A stretch of 34,027 bases of DNA from Sergeia podlipaevii (GCA_030849805.1 JASANZ010002020.1:1-34027); one strand, 5' to 3'. Shown: positions 19,385 to 31,100, numbered from the stretch's first letter. A program made the numbers and translations. Notes: generated by a model from the letters alone, not told the origin.

Positions 19385-21308
19385 CAATTTCTTCGACAAT
19401 TCGGTGGCATGTTGCATCTCCAGCAACGCATTTTGCAGCTCGTTGATGCAGGCAACGAGCGCGCGAGTGCCGAACAAGTACGCCTCGAGACTGTGGATAT
19501 CGTGGTTCGTCAAGATGAACTCTCCATGATCCGCATCGAAAAAAGACACATTCCGCAGCGCTCCTGAGGAGTTCCCAAGACGTGATCCGGCATCGCTGCT
19601 CGAAGGACCTCCTCCTCGTTGCGATGCGTACGCGTGACGGCTCATGCTTGGTTGAAGTGATGCAACATTGTAATTGTTACTGCTGTTGCTGCTGCTGTCA
19701 CAGTCCTGGGATTCGTCGTGGCGGCCGCTGCCGCTGCCGCTGCCGGTAATGATCCTCTTGACGTCGGTGTTGCCGCCACCTCCGCCACCGCCTTCTCTTT
19801 CTGCCGCTGTCGCTGTCGTCTTCTGCACCTCGGTGTCTGGGGTGTGCTCAGAGTTGGACGAGGGGACATCAGACACGACCCTCTTCTCCGTGGTGCCGCT
19901 GTGAGCCGCGCTGCTGTTGTTACTTCCTGATGGCTTCTTCGCCGCCACCGTCGCCGGCTCTGCAGGTGTGGCGGCAGCAATAATGGCGATAGCAGTAGGC
20001 CACACATCGTGATGTTGCTCGTCCATCTCAACCTCATGTACAGCGCTAGTGTCCTTGGTCTTCTTGCTCGATGTGTTCCCAAGTCCATCGGCGTGCTCAT
20101 GATTGCGTGGGGAAGGTTCACTGAAGATTGAGCTGTTGTCTAATTCGAGCTCTTGTGCAAGATCAGAGGAGGAGGAGGAGCGGCGGCTGCTCTGGTCGAT
20201 GCTTCCGTCATCGACTGCCATCGACCTGCTCCGCGTTCCTTCTAACGTCGGAGAAGCCACGGCGGTCTTGCGAAGCGCACCAGACAGCGGCATCGTGCTT
20301 GCGTCCAACGGGGTTGAAGACGCCAAAGCCGGCGGTACCACAGCACTCTCCTGCCCGATCGTCGGCGCGGTGGTCGCCATGGACACTCCACGCGTTGATC
20401 TTTTTGCGCGAGGTGGTCCGGCGGCGGCGGCGGCAGTCTTCCCTGGTATCGACTTCGCAGCAGCCGCTGTGCTGTTCTTGCTATTTAGGTAGCGAGGGGA
20501 ATCAGGTCGGCTTGCGTTCCTCGTCGTTGCTCCGTCGCTGCGCGCTTCCGACTTGCGTCTCCTGCTTGTATTATTCTCATCCTCATCGCTGCCGTTGCTG
20601 TACATGTGGTCATCCTCGTCGTCAAGGTCGTGCACGACATGTGACTTGCGCTTGAAGAGACCGGCAAAAATAGACCTGTTCTTCAAAAACGAGTTGTTCA
20701 TGAAAGAGCTGTTCTTTATGAAGGAGTGGTTCTCAGCAAAGGAGTTGTTGTTTTCAACCGGATTGTCCATCGTCGCCGTCGTAGTCGCAGTAGGCTCTCC
20801 CGTCGCGGTGTGGTGATGTGCGTTTTTCTTGGCTTCTGCCACCTCAGCGGCCTCAGCCACCTCCTTCGATGTGGTCACCTTGTGCTTCTTTCGCAGTCGT
20901 GCGGCGAGATCGTCGTCGGTGCCGGCGAGTGCCATAAGCCTGTCGTCGTTGTCGCAGGCCGCGGGTGCACACATGGATGCGTTCATCAACCGTGAGGCGT
21001 TTCCGTTGAGGGTCCCATTCAGCGTCCCTGTGAACGTGTTATTGCCAACTGGGCGGCCCGCAATGAAGTTGCGGAGCTGCTCTTCTTCCTCTGGAGTCAA
21101 GTCGTACGTCATGTACCCCTTCTTTTTGTGTCCTGTTGCTGCTGCTGCGTCTGGGTTTGCCATGGAGGCATTGTTGATCGTAACCGTCTTCTTTCTTTTC
21201 CTTTGCTTTCCATCAGCATCATCACCGTCTTTGTCGCTATTGTCATCGTTTTCGTCCTTGTTTCCACTGTTCTTGCCGTCACTGTTGTTGCTGTTGCTGT
21301 TGTTGTTG

Positions 21309-21340
<32 letters not shown>

Positions 21341-24300
21341 GGTGTTGCCCTTATTGTCAATGTCTGGCCGTCGCGACGTCGTCGTTGGCGGCGGCACGCT
21401 CCGATTGCTCCCATCCTGGTACCTATCACCGTCATAGCCATTCATCATGTAGTCATCGCCGTCGTAGTCATCCTCCTCTTCCTCACCCCCCTCGTCCTCG
21501 CCGTCAATCTTGAGCTGAATCGTCTGCATGTATGTGTCCAAGATAGCCTTTTGGGATTCAATCATCCCTTGGCGCAGGCGGGTCAAGTGGGTGGGCGGTA
21601 CCTCAGTCGACCGCGACAAGGTAAGAAGATACAAGTCTATCACAGCGTATATAAGGTCCGACAAGTCCTTCGTATACGATGAAATGCGATGCAGCACGAC
21701 CCAGTGCACGGAGACGTCCATCGCGTTGTCAGGCTTACTGGACATAAAGACGTGGTAAGCAAAGCGCATCATGGACAAGGTCGAGTGTACCTTCCGCTCC
21801 GCCAGCACAATCTTCTTCCAGGCATCCTCAGGGTACTCCACGGACCCCATAGTGGGCTCCTCCACTGCTCCGGGAATGAAGCGAGACTGTGCGTTAATCT
21901 TCGTGTCCATCTCCTTGAGCAGCGCTGCCACATCCGCCGTCACCTCCTCCGCATCATCGGGCATATCCAGATTGCGCAGCAACCGCGCCGTCGACTCACG
22001 AAAGCAGCGAAGACTGCTGTCAAGACTCATCTTCACCTTGTCGCGGGCTTGCATCGGCCACACGATCGAAACAATCGCAAAGTAAATCAAAATAGCAAAG
22101 CAGTTCTGCTGGATACGCACCATGGCCGCTGACTGGTTCTGGTACTGCACCACGATAGAAATCGTACTGCACACAATAGCATTGCCGAGAGCATAGAAGC
22201 CTGGCGCAGCCTGCACGTAGGCCCCAATAAAGGAAAGAATGACCATCAGGATGTAGAGTACCCAGCGACGACCATTGGCGACCTGTACACACAGCAGGGC
22301 CGCGGTAGACCCAATCACGGTTCCCATAAGACGCCCAGAAGCGTAGTGAAAGCTTTCTGAGCCTGTGGGGTTGTACACGAGTGCGATAATTGCCGCGCCA
22401 GCCATCGGACTTGTCGCCTCATTGCCCAGAGCGAAGACTTGGAACACACACGGGATGGTCATGCACAGGGTGAGCTTGATGGCTTCCTTCAGTCTGCGCG
22501 TGATGGTGTGGCGGTGCACAACGGCGTAGAACAGCTGCCGGAAGGCGTTGTAGGTACTCTGCAAGTCGCGGAGAGGGAAAAGCAGTGCGTGAATGAGATT
22601 GTTCCGCGGGTGCTCCACCTCGGCAAAATTGCAGATCACCTCCGACAGTTCATCGACGCTGAACATAAAGAAACCCAGAAAGACATCGGACTCATCAGTT
22701 TCATAGTTCTCATTGGTTAAAATGACCTCCTCACGAACTTGCGAGAGTGCGTCCTGGAACCGATCCCTCGCCTCCCTGAAGAACATAATATCCTGCGGCG
22801 TGACAGTACGGTGGAAGTCAACAATCTTGAGGATCATGCTGTCCATGGCAGAAGCCAGCACCGCCAGAGGTTCCTCGATGCGGGCACCAAACTCGGTGCA
22901 CATGGGGGTATCAATCAGCTCAGGGGACTCCGCGAGCAGCTCTATCACCTGGTTGAGTGACCCAAGAATGTTGTTCATATTTTTGCAGAACTTGTAGCGT
23001 ACCTGCATCTTGGCCATGTACCTGCCAGTGTGCGGTTCATACTCCGACTCGTCCATTGATACATCGATCTTCTCAATGCACTTCGCCGCTGTGGCACGTA
23101 GCTGCCGCAGGCGCACGACGTTCAGCTCTCGCTCAAGCGGAGATCGGACCCAGAAGCTCGAACACGTGCCCTGTACGTTGATGCTGACGACGTTGCCAAG
23201 TGCGGAGATGTAGTGGCGTGCGTTGCAGCTGGACCAGCGGATGAAAGGGAACAAAAAGCCGACCATTGCAAAGGCAAGTGCGATGAGGAGGCTGATGTAG
23301 TAGTACCCCACGTATTTATACTCGGTTGTTGTGTGATCCGTTAAATAAGCCATGAAGGTTGAGGCAATAACGTACGCCGTTGTTTTCTTGATTTCCTCCG
23401 CAATGAAAGAGTTGACAAGTGTGATGATAAAGATGAGAAAGATGACCAGCCAGTCTGGGCCGGGTTGGATCGCAATCATAACGAGTAAGTAGATCAGACC
23501 CACGCAAAACCCTTTCAGGGCGATGTAGAACTCACGCATACCACTGCCAAAAGTTGGCATCGTGATCCAGAAGGCATTGAAGGCAAGCATCGAGGGCATC
23601 GGGAAGTGCTTCGACGTGGAAGGCTCAATGGAGAGTACCATGGTGGGCAGCACCGTCAGGATGGAGCCGCGAAATGCCCAGTCTAGTTTCTCCCAGAATC
23701 GCGGCGACGAGAGCAAAGCAAAAAAGCGGGTTCCAAACCCCGTCATGGGCATCGCCCGCCGCTGCTCCCACGGAATGGCATGAAGAGCGTTGATGTTTCG
23801 TGACCGGAAAGTGCGCTCCTCGTGGTCATCCCCATCGCCAGCCGCGATGAGATTTTCCTTGACTGCTTTGGAGCTCTTCTTTGGGTCCTCCGCGGCGTCG
23901 CGCCTCGGTCTCCGAGAGCCACCACCATTGCCGTTGTTGTTGTTGTTGCCGTTGTTGTCGTTCCCTCCTCCTCCGCTCCCACCATCCCTTCCGCCTCCAC
24001 CATCACCGCCAGCGCCAACAGCCTGCGCCACGTTCGCGCCTTCATCTGTGGCAACCAGCACGCCGCCGCTGGGCATGCCCCGCTGCCCCGTACGGTTTCC
24101 AGTGCTTCCGCCGCCCTGCACCGAGGCCGCAGGGGAAGACGACTTACCGGCCGCAAACAGTGAGGGCAGCATCGGGGCACTGCTCGCGCTGTGCGCAAAG
24201 AAGTTGCTGACGCGCTCCTCAAAGGACTTGTGACTGGAGTTTGAGCCGCCGCCGTTCCCACTCGTGGCGGTCGCCACCATAGTATGGGGGAGGGTATAGT

Positions 24301-26518
24301 TGCCGCTATGTTGATGCTCAGAGGCTATGAAGAGCTTCGGGGGTGAGCTGCCGCTGGTGTTAAATACTCCGCTAGTGCTATTCATAGCAGCAGGGCAGTG
24401 GCCCGGCGAAAGTGAGCGCTGTGGCGACGGTGTCCCTACCGGCGATGTGGTCACACTTGACCGACCTCCCGTGTGCACGCGCCTGCGTCGTCCATAGGAC
24501 TGCTCTGAAATGCCTGAGGAGTGCCATGGCTGCTGCTGCTGCTGCTGTCTCTCCCACAGCTGCTGCCACTGGTTGCTGCTAGTGCTGCCGCTACCCCCCT
24601 GCAAGTGATGGTGTGTTGAATATTGAACTGTCTCATCGTGCGCCGCCAGCGAACTTTGGCGTCTGCCAGCGGCGGCATATAATGGCTGTTGCTGCTGCTG
24701 CTGCTGCTGGCCAGCGTAGTTTGCGGCACCAGGCTCAAACCCTTCCCTCGCTTCATAAGCTCTAAGTTGCTGCACCGTCAGGGCACCTTGGCGCGCCACC
24801 TGTCGACTCTGCAACCCCAATCTGCTCTGGTCAATCGGTAGAGTGGTGGCGTATGTGCCAAGCCCATCCGCAGCGCTCTCACGCTTCACTCGTTCCACAG
24901 CACTTAGCCACTCGGGGCGTTGATTAGGGTTTGTCGACCCGCCGCTCCTGCTCGTGTTGATACTCCCCGCGGCTGTATTCACAAAGGCATCTTCAGTCGC
25001 CCGAATCGTGGGTGCCCGGCGGCGGCTCATCACACTTCCGGTGCCGTAGCCGGGGTGTCTGCTTCCTCCAGCGGTGATGCTGCTGCCTGAGGGTATGCTG
25101 GTGAAGCTGTACCCAGGGCGGCTCGCTCCTCCTCCTGTAAGAGAACGTGAGCCGCCATAATTTCTACCACTATTACAGCTATTAATTTCACCAGACTTTC
25201 CGTGAGAAGTGAAAAGAAGACTGCGCAGGTCCGCCTCTGACCTCCGCGTTGCCAGCTGTGGAAATGCAGCCGATGGAGAGGATATGCTCGCACGATACGC
25301 GCCGCCGCTGCTGTTGAAGTCATTAAAAACAGCGCTGTTTTGGCCGCTGCAAAATGATGTGCTGGAGTGATCTGAGCCGGCTGCACCAACACTGCCACTC
25401 GCACTCACGGAAGGAAAGAAAGCGCGTGTTGCGCTGGTATTCACTGGGCTTGGCGCCAGCACAGGGTTTGTCTGAGGCACCTGATGAACAGAGTTGTGAG
25501 AATGCTGGAAGGGGTGGTGTCGTGGGGAAACGGCTTGTGGCGCAGGTGCCGCGGAGGCGGCGGTGGCGACACCAGAGGAGGAGGACGCTGTCAGGGCCTG
25601 CCGCTGTTGCTGCGGAGAGAGTATTTGACGCTGCTCTGCCACCTGCAGCTCCCCGTCGTGCGGGCTGCGCTGAGAAGACAAAGAGGAAACGCTGCCGACT
25701 GTGCCCGCATAGGACTTCTGGGCCGACACTGGAGGTGCTACGGCGACAGATAATTTCTGAGCACCCGCGTTCTTTTGATTACCACGTGTCGCCCATGCGA
25801 CCTGACGCAGCGGCGGAGAGCCTGGCGTTGCCGTCTCCGCAAACGATCCCACCGGTACGGAAGCCCCAACGAACGATGAGTTCACGACAGAAAGAGCCGG
25901 GGGGGCGGAGTCACCGCTTTGCGAAGACACGAAGAAAGGGCTGGTGCTAGCAACAACGGAAGAACGATTAGGGTCCGCGTGGCGAGAGAGCAATGATGAT
26001 GGCAGTGGCATCGAGGTTGAGTTCTGCCGCTGCTGTAACGATAATGGTAATGACATCTGTGTGCCGTCGCCCCAGTCTGCGCGATGGGGGATGTCAAGGG
26101 GGCCGCCAGAGGTGTGGATGTTACCGGAGGTCAACGAAGACACCAACGGCGGAGGCACTGTCACACCAGTACCACCAGTCATGGTAGACTGCGTGACTGG
26201 TGATGCCATCCCAGTATTGTCGGTCGCGTGCAGATCCGCCCCTCTAGGGAGTGAAGCTAGACTCCAGTTGGATACCCCGCCAGTACCACCTCTCGACCCG
26301 TTCGGGTTACCTTCCGTCAAGAACTTCTCTATAGCCGAGTTGTGTCGCGTGTCATAAGGTCTGGTGGTGGCTAAGATGGGTGTGTTCTCCATGGTGAATG
26401 CGGTGAAGGAATCATTGATAGCGGGCGGGGGTTGGGCACCTCCTCGTGTGCCACTGCCAAGTTCCGCGACGGACGTGACAGAAGGACTACGAACTGGTGA
26501 ATCTGTGTTCGACTCCAT
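19382..26518 (-). CDS. Giant FUSC/ArAE-type membrane transporter paralogue C
   Basis: A 2378-residue protein, the first of the three paralogues to be transcribed. The ATG at 26516-26518 opens the frame, 47 nt after a candidate acceptor. Residues 1-910 are disordered, with two poly-Q tracts, an Asn/Gly tract and basic SRRPRRD. The juxtamembrane motif RTFRSRNINALH and PWEQR lie near 911. Membrane block one spans about 946-1093, the helical domain with YEPHTGRY runs to about 1340, and block two with RLMGTVIG spans about 1340-1494. A helical domain with EPTMGSVEYP runs to about 1669, followed by an acidic stretch and a poly-N/poly-T region. The C-terminal tail holds five N-x-S-F-like units followed by FKRKS, then SFFDADHGEF and the terminal helix. 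The architecture matches the FUSC/ArAE superfamily. Dense N-x-S/T sequons in the tail would matter only if it were lumenal. Transport substrate is unknown. Confidence 0.86.
21282..21345. repeat. TTG/GTG triplet tract coding poly-Asn and poly-Thr (paralogue C)
   Basis: A TTG run merges into a GTG run. On the minus strand it encodes six Thr followed by nine Asn and then Asn/Ser, just after the C-terminal helical domain of paralogue C. Confidence 0.9.
24685..24710. repeat. GCT triplet repeat coding poly-Gln (paralogue C)
   Basis: An uninterrupted GCT run is read on the minus strand as eight Gln in the N-terminal disordered region. A second, shorter Gln tract lies near 24530-24548. The other two paralogues lack Gln tracts at this relative place. 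Confidence 0.85.
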
Positions 26519-28109
26519 ATATTACAAAAGTAAAATAATAAAAAATAGATAGGAATATATAAATTCTGAATTTATAAAGAAAAAAAAGTAAAAGATGCCT
26601 CGCTTTGATTCCTTCTGATATCTTATCGTTTCGCTTCAATGGATATAGTTTCGTTCACCTGTTTTCCCTTTCTTTTCTTTCTTTCTCGCGTGCTCACTGT
26701 TCTTTTGGCTTTGAGTATCTACAAGAACAACAACAAAAAAAAAAAAGCACAAAAAGATTGAGACAGACGCAATGGAAAAGAAAAAGGGCCCCCGTATCTC
26801 TGTGTGAAGCGTAAAGCAACTTAAAATTGACAAAAAAAAAAAAAGGTGCGCTCTCTCTCACGCACTCACAAAAATGATAAAAATACACAAAATTGATAAA
26901 CGAAAAAAAAAAAAAGAAGCAGTCAAAGTGAGATGAGATACGGGAGATACTAGAGGCTGTCTATTTCCCTTTTTGCTTTCTTTCTGCTACCACCCTTGGC
27001 TGATGTCAGAATAGAAATAAAGAATAACAACAACCCATAAAAATAGATATTTACAACAATAATAAGCAATAAAGTGTTTTTTCAAAAAAAAAAAAAAAAG
27101 ATAAAAAAGATATAAAAAGATATAAAAAAAAAGTAAAGCAAAGCTATACCTGTAGTGAAAAAAAAAGAAAAATTAGAATGCGTTGAGGTACCAAAAAAAA
27201 AATGTTTAAAAAAACGCACTCGCGCAATATTTGAGGAAAGAAGGAAAAAAAAAAAAGAGGATAAGTGCGCACTACGACTGTCCTTTTCTTACCTTCTTTT
27301 CTCCTAAGTGTTACTTTGCTGAGAAGTGTGATGATCGCCCACGTACAACGCTAATTCTGCTGCGTATGTATGTATATATGATATGATATATGAGTGAAGA
27401 ATTGAAGTAGAAAGGAGCTATAATAGAAGAGGGAGAGAGAGAAAGGGAAAGAAAAACAAGAAGGCTTCAATGCTTTCTAGGAAAAAAAGAAAAAAAAAGG
27501 GAGAGAATGACGAAGATATGCTGATGCCGATCTTCCTCTTTTTCCCTTTTCTTTCCTTTTCTCTCCTTGCTTGTACGGGTTGTAAATGCACGCACGCTTG
27601 CACGCGCACCCGCTCTCACACAATGGCACTCTCACAAAAAAAAAAAAAAATCCCCTTTTAATATATTTCTTGATGGGGTTGCCACCTTGTATTATTCTAA
27701 ACTGCTTTACGTTGTTGTCTACCTATGAGCACACACACACACGCTTCTCTTTTGCTGATGTGCTTTCTTTTTCCTCTTCTTACTAGTACAGAATCTATTG
27801 AATTTTTTTTTAAAAAAAAAAGAAGAACAGTGAGGGAGATAATAATAATAATAAATAAATAATAGTGATAAGTGTTTGCAAAGAAAATATAAACACATCA
27901 TAACGCACAATAGGAGTTCCTCGCAATAGCACCAGTGATAGCTCTCAATCAAATCAAGAATTGTTTTGTTGTTGGCTGTGGTTGATGCCCGCTTTTGAGT
28001 TATCGAGATCCAGCTATATATATGTGTGTGTGTGTATGCGTGTGCATTTCCTTCTTGAACTTCATTGTTTCCTCCTCTCCCCTCCTCCCCCTTCCCTCGC
28101 ACTCTGTAG
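26519..28109. other. C-TFIIIC spacer, 1.6 kb, no gene seen
   Basis: Spacer with a cluster of plus-strand A runs (27080-27260), which become successive U-rich tracts on the transcript upstream of paralogue C. A short GATATAAAAA direct repeat lies near 27106-27130. An A/T palindrome lies at 27803-27821. No supported gene. Confidence 0.6.
26566..26595 (-). promoter_or_regulatory. Candidate trans-splice acceptor, paralogue C
   Basis: The coding strand reads TCTTTTACTTTTTTTTCTTT, then a short A/T stretch ending in TTCAG, with the AG at 26567-26566. It is a good match to the polypyrimidine-plus-AG pattern, 47 nt before the ATG, with no AG in between. Confidence 0.6.
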
Positions 28110-31100
28110 TCACGCAAAGGGTGAATCAGGCAGCACCGACAGCGCCCGAAGACGATTCCCTGACGTCCATCGATACACAAAATATAAATTCACTCTCGCA
28201 GCGCGCTGCACGGCTTGGGTGCACTCTCGAGGTACATGGAGGGCAATGACCCTCTCATATAATGGTACACAGAGATGTGGCAGCTTGAGGTACTGCAGAG
28301 CACGGGCTGAATTGTAGAGTGCTTCGCCAGTGCGCGTGGGGTCCAGTGCGATGAGGAGCTGCTGATAGCGAGAGAGGTAGTACATGCCCGCCGACACCGC
28401 CGCCTCGCGCGCGCGAGTTTTCTTCTGATGACTGCAAAGAATAAAACTCAGTCCGACCACAAAGCTGAGGAGAATATTATTGGGTCTCTGCTGCAGCGCG
28501 GCGAGATAAAAGTTCAACACACGAATGTAGGAGCGTGTGTGGAAGAAGCTGTTGGCTCGCAGCACGAGGAGAGACACATCGTCGCTGTTGCCATCGGCGA
28601 TGAAACGATGAATAATGGGGGAATGATCGCCCTCGGAGCGGCTCTGAACGCCATGCAGCAGTTCAATTACCTCATTGTGCTGCTCAGACGTGGTGTCTTC
28701 CTGAAAAAGACGAAGTCCGACGCGGTAGGCGTCCTCGCTCTCCCCTGCCGCCATGGCTGCACGCAAGATAGCCAAGCGGAGTGGCCGTTCAAGGATATTG
28801 CCAAGATAAGGAAGCTGGCGCTTGCTTGAAAACTGCTTCAGTACAAGAAAGGCAAACTCCTTCGCTTCCGTAAACTTACCAAGTACACTGTAGCAATCTA
28901 CAATACACACCGCAAGAGACATGAACTCGCGCTTGCCGAGTACATCTAGTGCCTCTTTAATCGTGACGCGATCAGTTGCCATGTTGGGCGCCGCCATGAT
29001 GGGGTTGTTGTTGTTGTTGTTGCTACTACTCTCACCACCATCCGCATAGCCTCCTCCACTGGCGGGAGCGATAGCAGCAGCAGCAGCGTTGACATCCCAC
29101 GGATTGGCAAACATGGTGGCTTGAGAAATTGGCAGATTCGTACTCGCGTCCATAAAGAGCTGCGCCATGGCTGGATCCTGGAACTGAAGGCTAATATCCT
29201 CCAGGGTGGGGAGTGTGTACTCACTGTCAACAGAAAGGTCAGTCACATCTGTAGTCACGCTACCGCCTTCTTCGACCTCCTTGGCAAACGTCTCCAGCTC
29301 CACCAAGTCACGATCTCGCTCCCCCTCCATAGACCCTCCTCCCTCCCTTAGGCACTCCATGAGCGTTTTCTGTCGCTTCGCCGCTGCCTTGTCCTTCTTC
29401 TGCTTGGGCTTAGGTTTGGGCTTGGGTCTGCGGCCTTCTCCACCGGAGGCTGCCTCTCCCTCCTTCGTCTCTTGCTGCGTTCTAGAGGGCCCTTTCTTTT
29501 CTTCTTTTGCCTCCCCTTCGGTGGGGCTTCTCTGAGTGCCACCCTCCCTCGCTTCCTCGTCATTCTCCACATTTGGTTCCTCCTTGATCTCGCCCCAGAA
29601 CTCACTGGGCTGCATGCTCGTTATCGCCTCCAGCCGTTGTCGCTTTCGGCGTACCTCTTCGTCTTCGTCTTGCTGCTGCTGCTCATCCTTGTCGCTATTG
29701 TCACCTTCACCAGCCTCCCTCTCTTCCTCTTCCTCTTCCTTGCCGCTGCTACCGCGCGGTCGGCGGCGGCGGTGGAAGCGAAATATGGTAGAGGTGTCCT
29801 TCAGCCTTGCAAGCTCCTCTTCCTTGTCCCATCCAGCCGCGATGGACGCAGCAGCAGAAGCGCCATAGATGGTCGTGGTCAAAGCCGCACGCCCACTGCG
29901 GATGAGGTTCTGCCTAAACACCGAAGTCCCAGCTCGGATGGACGCTGCTAGAGTGAAAGACCGCCGGCTCGAAGCCGCAGCGCTCGCGCCAGCGGCGGCA
30001 CTCATGAGGCCTCCGAGTCTTGACGCAGGCACAATGGCCGAACTGGCGCGAGACATGGTAGGCATCCGCAGCGAGCCAGCACCACCACCACTCGCGCTAG
30101 ATCTACGTGATGAGGTGCCGGGGGCAACGGATTGTGTATCACCGTCGTCCGCGCTAGTGCGAATGAGTTCGAAGATGGACACTCCTGTTGCAATGGCCTC
30201 CACGTACTTACCGGAGCGAAAGAAGATACGCACGAGTGCAGCACCAAGTTGAACACGCTGCAGCGCGGGCTCGCCCTCGCGTGGCGTGAGCACCGCCACT
30301 GCTGAAGTGAAGTCGTTGTGCTCGGAAAAGCACAAGCGTCCAAGCATGAGCCGTGCTTGCAGATGCATAGGGTCCACCTCCAGCGCCGCGCGGACGAGCC
30401 TCTCAGCCTCCGCCTTGTAGCGCTGCTGCTCCTCCTCCCCGCCGCCACCCAGCGCGGCACAGCACAGAGCTTGGTGATACAGCGCTGTCGCGAGAACAGT
30501 GTTGAGCTCGTTGTATTCGGCGCGAACTTCACTGAGAATGCGGCGAGTGGCCTGCAGTTTCTGCAGGGACTCCACAGTGACACCGCCTGAGATGGTGAGT
30601 GGCCGCTCAAGTCCTGCATGCACCGCCGCGTAGCCTGAGTCCCCCAGATCCTTCGCCCTTCTCTCCTCCTCCTTTACCGCGTCCTCCGCGCTGGCAACCT
30701 CTGGAGCGAGGCGTGTGCGTCGAAACTGATAGTAGCGGGCAAACACGTCAAAAATACGAATCGCATCCTCATAGAGTCCAACTTTCTGTAAGACGATCGC
30801 AGCATCAAGCAGTACATCGCCGTAATCCTCCATGGTGCAGCTCGTCAGCAGGTGAGCAAAGACTTGCTGGCACTGTGTATGATAACCCTCGTCGTACGCG
30901 TAGGCAGTGCCGAGGCGAACAAGGAGATCGGGGGGCAAGTCCAAAAGTGGAGTCTCCAGACACGCCGCAGTGAACTCGATCAAGCGAGCTGTGTCGGCGT
31001 ATTTGCCCAGCTCGTTGAAAAGCTCAGAAAGGACGTTGACGAGTGTAATGAAATTGCGCTTCTCTGCATCTGTGCGAAGACTCAGCTGCACATTGGTGTA

